Part shown: positions 9,157 through 15,210 of the stretch, in pieces
Layout of the letters: each line of letters opens with the position of its first letter
How positions within the stretch are numbered: position 1 is the first letter of the stretch
From: an uncultured Myxococcales bacterium
Lineage (GTDB): Bacteria; Myxococcota_A; UBA9042
Assembly (NCBI GenBank): GCA_937915965.1
Contig: CALGHC010000707.1
Location: forward strand, 1-16,128
Length of the DNA: 16,128 nt
Direction of reading: 5' to 3'
Made by a program: the position numbers and the translations under genes
The notes under the pieces: model-generated
Database searches by the model: none
Told to the model about the DNA's origin: nothing
Seen by the model: the letters and a program-made list of their open reading frames with translations, nothing else

Positions 9157-9220
9157 GCGGCGGCGCGGCGGAGCGCCGTGCGGCGACGGTCGGGCGTGCG
9201 CGGCGGGCGTCTGCGAGTAG
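9157..9220 (+). pseudogene. Out-of-frame remnant of the last Cys finger of the giant lipoprotein
   Basis: One frame over from the lipoprotein (codons starting at 9170, 9173 and so on), the bases after the stop at 9154-9156 read GGAPCGDGRACAAGVCE and then TAG at 9218-9220. This has the exact cysteine pattern of the finger that closes the other Cys segments, for example VCGDGKLCQGDVC near residues 2088-2100. The annotated fifth segment lacks this finger. Removing one base before the TAG at 9154 would join the two frames. The simplest readings are an indel in the GC-rich run near 9150-9170, a sequencing error there, or a leftover of a lost sixth unit. I cannot tell these apart from one sequence. 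Confidence 0.7.
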
Positions 9221-9274
9221 TCTGCCAGCGGTCTGCCAGCGGTCTGCCAGCGGTCCGCCAGCGGTCTGCACGCA
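9209..9274. repeat. 11-bp tandem array between the lipoprotein gene and asnB
   Basis: Exact copies of GTCTGCCAGCG lie at 9220-9230, 9231-9241 and 9242-9252. A one-mismatch copy lies at 9253-9263 and diverged copies at 9209-9219 and 9264-9274. The first diverged copy, GTCTGCGAGTA, coincides with the last codons of the out-of-frame Cys finger, so the array seems to have expanded from former coding sequence. The period matches that of the array at 1-79, but the sequence is unrelated. Confidence 0.88.
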
Positions 9275-9311
9275 GTTCGACTGGCCGTTGGCGCCACTTG
9301 CCCGCCTGCGG

Positions 9312-9340
9312 TTGAACCGACCTCGCCCATCCTCTAGGCT
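9312..9340 (+). promoter_or_regulatory. Candidate sigma-70-type promoter for asnB
   Basis: TTGAAC at 9312-9317 and TAGGCT at 9335-9340 are separated by 17 bp. They match the -35 and -10 consensus at four and three of six positions, which is typical of weak matches in GC-rich genomes. Transcription would start near 9347, about 60 bases before the GTG at 9408. The rest of the 251-bp gap (9157-9407) holds only the frame remnant, the 11-bp array and GC-rich sequence without a visible gene. Confidence 0.35.
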
Positions 9341-9394
9341 CGCGCCTCCACATTGTAGCGCTCAGCGGCGTGTCCAGCGCCCGGCGCACCGCCC

Positions 9395-9399
9395 GGGAG
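9395..9399 (+). promoter_or_regulatory. Ribosome binding site that supports the GTG start of asnB
   Basis: GGGAG lies eight bases upstream of GTG at 9408. This start makes cysteine the second residue, as class II glutamine amidotransferases require. The frame is open further left to an ATG at 9102, but starting there would bury the nucleophilic cysteine inside the protein. Confidence 0.75.
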
Positions 9400-9407
9400 C
9401 GTCGATC

Positions 9408-11378
9408 GTGTGCGGGATTGCGGGGGTGATCAGCCTGGGCGGCGATGGCGATCTCGGCGATCGGGACTTCGACGAGGTCCAGCGTATGACGGGGCTGCTG
9501 CGTCACCGCGGGCCCGACGGCTGGGGCCTGCACCGCGGCTCACGCTTCATCCTCGGCAACACCCGTCTGCGCATCACCGACCTGAGCGACGACGGCGCCA
9601 TGCCGATGGCGTCGGCCGACGCCTCGACCTGGCTCACCTACAACGGCGAGGTGACGAACTTCCGCGAGCTACGCCGCGACCACCGCCTCGACGAGCTCGC
9701 GGCGTTTCGCTCCGAGACCGACACCGAGGTGCTGCTGCACCTCTACGCCAAGATGGGCATCGACTTCCTCGACGCGCTGACCGGCCAGTTCGGTTTCTGC
9801 CTGGTCGATCGGCGCGCTCAGAAGGCCTGGGTCGTCCGCGACCCCTTCGGGATGCGCCCGGTCTTCTACATGCAGACCGCCGACCGCCTCTACTTCGCCT
9901 CGGAGATCAAGTCTTTCCTCCACCTCGACGCGTTCGACGGCGAGCTCGACCTCGAGGCGCTCTACCATTACCTCTCGCTCGCCTACATCCCCGGCGCACA
10001 CACGCCCTTCGCCGCCGTGCGCGAGCTCGATGGCGGCCACCTGCTCGAGATCGACCTCGCCAGCGGCACGGTGACCGATCGGGCCTGGTACGAGATCCGC
10101 TACGAGCCCAACTTCGACCTCAACGAGGACGCGGCCGCGACCCGCCTGGCGCAGGAGATGCGGGCCAGCGTCGAACGCAACCTGATCTCGGACACACCCG
10201 TTGGCCTGACCTTCTCGGGTGGGGTCGACTCCAGCTCGATCCTCGCTCTCGTCAAGGATCTCGGCAAAGCCTCCGAGTTCCACACCTTCAGCATCGAGAT
10301 GGACGAACCGAGCTACAACGAGGCGCGCTTCCAGGACATCGGCGTGCGTTTCGCCGAGCCGATCCACCACCGCATCCTGGTCGGCCCCGACGATATCCTC
10401 AGCCACATGGTCGAGCACGTCGCGTTCGTCGATGAGCCCTGCGGCGATGGTGCGCTGGTGCCGCTGTACCTGCTAGCCAAGCAGGCGAGCGAGTACGTGC
10501 CGGTCCTGCTCACCGGCGAGGGTGGCGACGAGGTCTTCAACGCCTACGAGACCCACGTCGCGTGTCGGGCCCGATCGCTCTACCGCAACGTCGCGCCCAA
10601 GCCGCTGCGCGCCTTGATCCGTGGTACCGCCGGGGCGCTTCCGACGAACTACCGCAAGCTCAGCTTCGACTTCGTCGCTAAGCGCTTCACGCGTGGCGCC
10701 GAGCTGGACGTCGCCCGCGCGCACTACTACTGGCGGCACGTGCTACTCGACGAAGAGAAGCGCGCGCTGATGCCCGACTTCGAGCCCCAACGCCAGACCA
10801 TCGACCTCTTCCCCGCGGCCTTCGACGCCCTCGACTTCGACGACGACCTCGACCGCATCTCGTGGATCGACCTGAAGTACTACTTCATCGGCGATCTCAC
10901 CGTTCAGACGGATCGCATGGCGATGGCGCACTCGATCGAGGCGCGCTTTCCCTGGGCCGACCGCACGCTCTTCGAGTTCATCCGGACCATCCCCGCCGGC
11001 CTGCGCATGAAGGGCCTGCGCCGCCGCTCTCTGCAGAAGAAGGCGATGAAGCCCTACCTGCCGCCTGCAACCCACAAGCGCACCAACATGGGGCTGGAGA
11101 TGCCGCACTCGTTGTGGTTCCTCGATCGGATGCGGCCAATGGTCGAGACGTGGCTCGCTCCCGAGCGGATCGCCCGCGTTGGCTTCCTCGATGCCGGTGC
11201 GGTGGCAGAGCTGTGGCGGCGCCATGTCGCCGGCGAGGTCGACTACGGCCGGGCGCTGTGGTGCATCGTGCACCTGCTCATCTGGCACGAGCTCTTCGTG
11301 CAGAGCCGTGATTTCGAGAAGTTTCTCACACCATTCGCGACCTTGCCGGTGGTCACCCGCTCCGACCTGCCGAGCTGA
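9408..11378 (+). CDS. asnB: Asparagine synthase-family glutamine amidotransferase (AsnB type)
   Basis: The 656-residue protein transfers ammonia from glutamine to an acyl-adenylate, classically aspartate to asparagine, in the cytoplasm. The N-terminal class II glutaminase domain starts MCGIAG, so Cys2 becomes the terminal nucleophile. RHRGPDG (residues 32-38), Arg53, Asn79-Gly80-Glu81 and Asp105 match the glutaminase residues of E. coli AsnB. The C-terminal ATP-binding synthase domain has the PP-loop SGGVDSS at 270-276, GEGGDE at 370-375 and the DRMAMAHSIEARFPWADR block typical of the family. The length is slightly above that of E. coli AsnB and near that of polysaccharide- and antibiotic-linked relatives. 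It stands 260 bp before an aminotransferase and a GMC oxidoreductase. The substrate may therefore be a sugar acid or another carboxylate rather than aspartate, as with amidotransferases of O-antigen loci. Family assignment is firm; the true substrate is unknown. Confidence 0.95.
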   Translation: MCGIAGVISLGGDGDLGDRDFDEVQRMTGLLRHRGPDGWGLHRGSRFILGNTRLRITDLSDDGAMPMASADASTWLTYNGEVTNFRELRRDHRLDELAAFRSETDTEVLLHLYAKMGIDFLDALTGQFGFCLVDRRAQKAWVVRDPFGMRPVFYMQTADRLYFASEIKSFLHLDAFDGELDLEALYHYLSLAYIPGAHTPFAAVRELDGGHLLEIDLASGTVTDRAWYEIRYEPNFDLNEDAAATRLAQEMRASVERNLISDTPVGLTFSGGVDSSSILALVKDLGKASEFHTFSIEMDEPSYNEARFQDIGVRFAEPIHHRILVGPDDILSHMVEHVAFVDEPCGDGALVPLYLLAKQASEYVPVLLTGEGGDEVFNAYETHVACRARSLYRNVAPKPLRALIRGTAGALPTNYRKLSFDFVAKRFTRGAELDVARAHYYWRHVLLDEEKRALMPDFEPQRQTIDLFPAAFDALDFDDDLDRISWIDLKYYFIGDLTVQTDRMAMAHSIEARFPWADRTLFEFIRTIPAGLRMKGLRRRSLQKKAMKPYLPPATHKRTNMGLEMPHSLWFLDRMRPMVETWLAPERIARVGFLDAGAVAELWRRHVAGEVDYGRALWCIVHLLIWHELFVQSRDFEKFLTPFATLPVVTRSDLPS

Positions 11379-11390
11379 TGTCGCTCAGTG

Positions 11391-11420
11391 TTTGAAGATT
11401 TGTGAAGATCTGTTAAGCTG
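11391..11420. promoter_or_regulatory. AT-rich 10-bp direct repeats in the asnB-aminotransferase gap
   Basis: TTTGAAGATT, TGTGAAGATC and TGTTAAGCTG follow each other head to tail in an unusually AT-rich patch. Repeats on one face of the helix suit a regulator site. TTGAAG at 11392-11397 and TAAGCT at 11414-11419, 16 bp apart, could also be a weak promoter for the aminotransferase. The rest of the 260-bp gap holds a pyrimidine-rich stretch near 11447-11461, an AGGGAAGAGG ribosome-site-like run at 11462-11471, and the probable N-terminal coding sequence of the next gene. Confidence 0.3.
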
Positions 11421-11638
11421 GCCTGCGTTCGCGATGTCGCGTTGCCGCCCCCCTCACCCCCAGGGAAGAGGCGTCGATTGCTGTTCTGTGTTCACCACCA
11501 TGCGGGTGGGACCACCGTCGCGAACCGGGGGCCACAGTCATCGCCACGCCGGCACCACGCGCACGCCTTTATCTGGGTCGCAGAGGCTATGGCCTGATCG
11601 CGCGCGGTCTACGCAACGACGGCCTGCGCGGCGCCACG

Positions 11639-12781
11639 ATGGCGCTGGAGGCAGACCTGGCCGCGCTGGCCGGCTGCGCCCACGCGGTTTTGGCGCCAAT
11701 GGGTCGCACCGCCATCTATCTCGCCATCCAGGCGATCATCAAGCCGGGCCAGATCGTCGTCTTGTCGCCGCTGACCATCTCAGACGTGGTCAACATGGTG
11801 ATCTGCGCAGGCGGAGTCCCGCGCTTCGTCGACGTCGAACCGCACACCGGCCATCTCGATCCGGACCGCCTTGAGGCGGCGCTGGTCGGCGATGTCGGCG
11901 CCGTGTTGTTGACCCACCTGCACGGCCTGCCCGCACGCGTCGACGAGATCGCCGCCCTCTGCGCTCGGCATGGCGTCCCGCTGATCGAGGACGCTGCCCA
12001 GGCGCTCGGTGCGCAGGCAGGCGGGCGCCCGGTGGGCGGGTTTGGCGCTGCTGGCGTCTTCAGCTTCGGGCTGTTCAAGCACATCACCGGCCTGTACGGC
12101 GGCGCGGTGGTCTGCAACGACGCAGCGCTCGCAGCCCGGCTGCGGCTGGCACAGGCAGGTTGGTGGGAGGCGTCGCCGTTGCGCCTCGCCGCGCGCGCCG
12201 TGCACGGCCTGGGCATCGACGTGCTGACGCGCTCTGCGGTGGTCTGGCCGGTGGTCTGGCGGACCGTGCGCTTCGGCCAGCTCCACGCGGCGAGACCGAC
12301 GGGGCGCCTGAGCAGCACCGATCGGGCACCACGGCTGCGGCTCTCGCTGCCCAAGGCCCTGGCGGGAACGATGACGGGCTTGCAGGCGGGCCTGGTCCTC
12401 GACGGCATCGAAGACCTCGAGCGCGACGCGGCCAGCCGTCGCCGCGCCGCGCGCCGCTCCCACGAGGGTCTGCACGGCCTGCCAGGCCTGCCGTCGCAGG
12501 CCTGGCCCGACGAGGGCGCCGTCTGGTCCTGCTATCCACTCGCCGTCGCGAATCGGTCGGGTTTTCTCGACTACGCGATGCGCGCCGGCCGAGACCTCGC
12601 CTCGACGACCTTGCACAACTGCGCCCGTTTGCCCTGCTTTGCCGCGTGGGCCACGGATTGCCCGACCGCAGCGGGCCTGCAGCAGCAGCTGGTGCAGCTG
12701 CCGACGTGGCCCGGCTACGACGACGCCGAGATCGACGCGACCATCACCACGGTCCGCGGCTGGTACGAGGGCCGCGCATGA
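11639..12781 (+). CDS. DegT/DnrJ/EryC1/StrS-family PLP aminotransferase, true start unresolved
   Basis: From the first in-frame ATG the product has 380 residues. The family aminates keto-sugars or similar ketones with pyridoxal phosphate, usually for nucleotide sugars of surface glycans or antibiotics. Visible landmarks are PMGRTAIYLAI (phosphate-binding region), THLHG, EDAAQA with Asp118 for the pyridine nitrogen, and SFGLFKH with Lys147 as the internal aldimine lysine. It ends with LPTWPGY, a usual tail of the fold. The catalytic set is complete, so it should be an active aminotransferase, not a sugar-dehydratase variant. The ATG at 11639 has no ribosome site and sits inside a conserved helix. 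Upstream in frame, 11543-11638 reads PRARLYLGRRGYGLIARGL and on to the ATG, which looks like the real N-terminus. No ATG, GTG or TTG occurs in this frame back to the stop at 11414. The 3' end overlaps the next gene as ATGA. Confidence 0.88.
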   Translation: MALEADLAALAGCAHAVLAPMGRTAIYLAIQAIIKPGQIVVLSPLTISDVVNMVICAGGVPRFVDVEPHTGHLDPDRLEAALVGDVGAVLLTHLHGLPARVDEIAALCARHGVPLIEDAAQALGAQAGGRPVGGFGAAGVFSFGLFKHITGLYGGAVVCNDAALAARLRLAQAGWWEASPLRLAARAVHGLGIDVLTRSAVVWPVVWRTVRFGQLHAARPTGRLSSTDRAPRLRLSLPKALAGTMTGLQAGLVLDGIEDLERDAASRRRAARRSHEGLHGLPGLPSQAWPDEGAVWSCYPLAVANRSGFLDYAMRAGRDLASTTLHNCARLPCFAAWATDCPTAAGLQQQLVQLPTWPGYDDAEIDATITTVRGWYEGRA

Positions 12782-14358
12782 GAGTCCTGGTGGTGGGCAG
12801 CGGCTTGTCTGGCGTCGCTGCATCGATGCCGTTGGTCGCCCGCGGGCACGAGGTCACCATCGTCGACGGTGGCCAACGAATCGAGCCCGAGTTCGCGCGT
12901 CTGGCTGCGACCGTCTCGGCCACGCCCAAGGCAGATTGGACCAACGAGACCCTCACCCGGCTGCGGCACAACCCCACCGTCGGCGAACCGGTCCCCCGCA
13001 GGCGGGTCTTTGGCTCTCAGTGGTACATGCGTGCGGGTCTCGACGCGGTCGCCGCTCCTGGTCAACCACCCGTATTGGCGACCTCGCTGGCCCGCGGTGG
13101 TCTCGCCGAGGCATGGGGTGCTGCGGTCCTGCCCGTCGCAGCTGCCGACTCTGCCGACTGGTGTGTCAGCGCTGATGACCTCGCGCCGCACTACCGCGCC
13201 GTGCTCGCCGCGCTGCCGCTGCAGGCGGTCGAGGACGGCCTCGCCGCTCACTTCCCACTTCACGCGTCTCCCGGCGCCTCGCTGCCGCTCAACCGCGGCG
13301 ACGACACACTGATCGAACGCGCCGACGCCTGCCGCGACGAGCTCGCCACGGCCGGCCTGTACATCGGCCGGGCGCGCCTCGCCTTGCGCGCGCCCGACAC
13401 GGAGGGCGACGGCGGCTGCAATCGCTGCGGAATCTGTCTGCTCGGCTGCCCCAGAGGCGCGATATACAGCCCACGGCAGCAGCTCCAGAGATGGATCGAG
13501 TCGGGGGCCGTGACCTACCTTCCCGGTCGTCTGGTCGACTCCGTCGCCGAGAGCGATGGCGGCGTCGAGGTGCTGTGGCGCGTCTTGCCCGACGAGATCA
13601 CCGAGCGCCACGACTTCGATCGCGTGCTGATTGGCGCCGGCCCGGTACAGACAGGCCGTATCGTCCTCAATTCCTGCGCACCGAGTCCTCGGCCGCTCGA
13701 GCTGCGCACCAGTCAGAAGTTCCTTGTGCCGTTTGTCGCACCGTCGGCGCCTGGCGCGCTGTACGGCGAGCCGCGCATCACCCTCCCCGGCATCTTCGCC
13801 GACCTCCTCGACAGGACGGTCTCGCCGCACTGGGTGCATCTACAGCTGAGTGGCTGCAACAGCCTCGTCGAGGAGCACTGCGGCCTGCCTGTCGGTTCCA
13901 AATCCAGTTTCCGCCGCACGTTGCTCGGCCCCATCGTCTCGCGCATCTACGCCGGCTGGGGCGGCGTGCACTCGTCTCACTCGCCGTCCGTCGCCCTGAG
14001 CGTGCAGTCCGGTCGCATCCACACCAGGGTCATCGAAGGCGGCTCGTCTCGGTCGGTCGCGCGCCTGGCTTCGCGTCGGTTGATCGAGCTGCTGTCTCGT
14101 ATCGGATTGCGCAGCACGACGTCGGCCACTCGGGTCGGCGGTGTCGGCGGCGGCGCCCACTTTGGCGCCTCGCTGCCGATGCGCGAGCGACCTGATCTGC
14201 CCCACGACAGCGATCTGGTCGGGCGACCCTTCGGCTGGCGGCGTATCCACGTCGTCGACGCCTCGGTCCTACCGTCGATTCCGGCGACCACCATCGGCTT
14301 GCCGACGATGGCGAACGCCCATCGAATCGGCACGGCGGTCGCCGACATGGGCGGCTGA
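12778..14358 (+). CDS. GMC-family FAD-dependent oxidoreductase with a four-cysteine motif
   Basis: The 526-residue flavoprotein should oxidise an alcohol group on a small substrate. It opens with an FAD Rossmann fold, VLVVGSGLSG (GxGxxG at 8-13), and an acidic strand end, IVDGG. The C-terminal GMC domain has AHFG with His461 as the likely catalytic histidine and VVDASVLPSIPA at 492-503, the conserved FAD-contacting end. Between them is CNRCGICLLGCP (Cys214, 217, 220, 224), a CX2CX2CX3CP arrangement like a ferredoxin site. From memory, some bacterial FAD sugar dehydrogenases carry an Fe-S cluster in the corresponding region. No signal peptide or Tat motif is present, so it is probably cytoplasmic. 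GAGGG at 12767-12771 lies six bases before the ATG, which overlaps the aminotransferase stop as ATGA, so translation is coupled. A keto product feeding that aminotransferase is an attractive inference. Confidence 0.9.
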   Translation: MRVLVVGSGLSGVAASMPLVARGHEVTIVDGGQRIEPEFARLAATVSATPKADWTNETLTRLRHNPTVGEPVPRRRVFGSQWYMRAGLDAVAAPGQPPVLATSLARGGLAEAWGAAVLPVAAADSADWCVSADDLAPHYRAVLAALPLQAVEDGLAAHFPLHASPGASLPLNRGDDTLIERADACRDELATAGLYIGRARLALRAPDTEGDGGCNRCGICLLGCPRGAIYSPRQQLQRWIESGAVTYLPGRLVDSVAESDGGVEVLWRVLPDEITERHDFDRVLIGAGPVQTGRIVLNSCAPSPRPLELRTSQKFLVPFVAPSAPGALYGEPRITLPGIFADLLDRTVSPHWVHLQLSGCNSLVEEHCGLPVGSKSSFRRTLLGPIVSRIYAGWGGVHSSHSPSVALSVQSGRIHTRVIEGGSSRSVARLASRRLIELLSRIGLRSTTSATRVGGVGGGAHFGASLPMRERPDLPHDSDLVGRPFGWRRIHVVDASVLPSIPATTIGLPTMANAHRIGTAVADMGG

Positions 14359-14456
14359 CTGGCCGTCGATCCGCCGTCGCCTCCAGCAGAGATCGAAACC
14401 CCTCCCTGTGCGTCCGTCTACCTACGCCGCGTCCTCGCGCCGGCGCCCCACGGACT

Positions 14457-14464
14457 CAAGGAGG
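14457..14464 (+). promoter_or_regulatory. Strong ribosome binding site of the small exported protein
   Basis: CAAGGAGG ends five bases before ATG at 14470 and is the best Shine-Dalgarno match in the window. The 111-bp gap before it (14359-14469) shows no clear terminator or promoter. It is therefore open whether this pair of genes is read through from the oxidoreductase. Confidence 0.8.
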
Positions 14465-14469
14465 CCCCG

Positions 14470-15210
14470 ATGAACCGCAACACCGCCCTCACCGCCGCCC
14501 TCGTGGCCTCGGTCTTCTGCATGCCAGTGGCCGCCGATGCCTGCATGCATGTGCTGCGTCCGCGTGAAGATCCCGACGTCCAGATGCTGCGCGTCGTCGA
14601 GCGAGACCTCGATCGACAGCGCTACTCGAACGCTGCCCGCAGGGTCCTGCGGCGATTTCCGACGATCCACGGCCCTGCGGTCGCCCGCCAGTCGGCGCAG
14701 CGGCGCAACAGGCCTCCCACGCTCGCGGTGTCGGCGTCCTTCGAGCGTGGGCTGCGCGTGGTTGCCCTCGCCCTGGTGCGCAATCACGGCCACCTGCGGC
14801 TGCGCGCCCCCTGGTCGGGGGTCACGCAGCGCCAGCGCGACGTCAACGTGGCTTGGGCGACCGACGTGCTCAGCCGGCAGTACGACAGGACGCCCGAAGA
14901 TCCGCTGGCGCGCAGCCAGTTCGGTGAGGCCCTGAGCCGGTCAGCGACAAGCCGTCCCGCCGCCCGCGAGCTGCTCGAGGGCCTGGCCGTTCGCGAGGTC
15001 GTACCGGAGTCGATGGCTTGGGCCGCCTTGGCGGACCTGCGCGACGAGACGGGTGATGCCGCCGGCCGCGACCAGGCGCTCGCGTCGTGTCGCCGCATCG
15101 CGGTGCAGCCGCAGACCTGTCGCAGCTATCTGGCCAAGGCGCATCCGCGGACCGAGCGCGCCATCCAGATCGGCCAGTCCCGTCCCGCCGACGTCGCCGG
15201 AGCCCGCTGA
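14470..15210 (+). CDS. Exported alpha-helical protein of unknown function
   Basis: I do not recognise this 246-residue protein. Residues 1-24 form a Sec signal peptide (hydrophobic TALTAALVASVFCMPVA, then ADA before Cys25). The residues before Cys25 are A-D-A, which fits signal peptidase I better than a lipobox. The mature part is Arg- and Ala-rich and looks helical. Residues 145-210 resemble one or two degenerate TPR-like helix pairs (LARSQFGEALSRS, PESMAWAALADLRDETGDA). Cysteines remain at 25, 207 and 217, and the last two could pair in the periplasm. The start is fixed by a strong ribosome site. Its stop overlaps the start of the cytochrome gene as TGATG, so the two are translationally coupled and probably act together in the periplasm. 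A scaffold or assembly role for the cytochrome is only a guess. Confidence 0.85.
   Translation: MNRNTALTAALVASVFCMPVAADACMHVLRPREDPDVQMLRVVERDLDRQRYSNAARRVLRRFPTIHGPAVARQSAQRRNRPPTLAVSASFERGLRVVALALVRNHGHLRLRAPWSGVTQRQRDVNVAWATDVLSRQYDRTPEDPLARSQFGEALSRSATSRPAARELLEGLAVREVVPESMAWAALADLRDETGDAAGRDQALASCRRIAVQPQTCRSYLAKAHPRTERAIQIGQSRPADVAGAR

Noticed and set aside
9161..9178. Perfect 6-bp GC hairpin (CGGCGC and GCGCCG, six-base loop) just after the lipoprotein stop, as a terminator
   Set aside because: No T-run follows, and the same bases are explained as former coding sequence. Such short GC stems are frequent in this composition.
7264..9330. Open frame of 688 codons on the minus strand
   Set aside because: It has the same low-complexity Arg/Ala/Asp composition, spans the 3' half of the lipoprotein gene and the 11-bp array, and shows no domain or export signal.
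9102..9407. N-terminal extension of the amidotransferase to the ATG at 9102
   Set aside because: It would overlap the lipoprotein gene, run through the 11-bp array, and hide the catalytic cysteine that must be N-terminal. GTG at 9408 with GGGAG is far better.
14470..14544. Exported protein of 246 residues as a lipoprotein at Cys25 or Cys17
   Set aside because: The residues before Cys25 are A-D-A and those before Cys17 are S-V-F. Neither fits a lipobox, and signal peptidase I cleavage after ADA is simpler.
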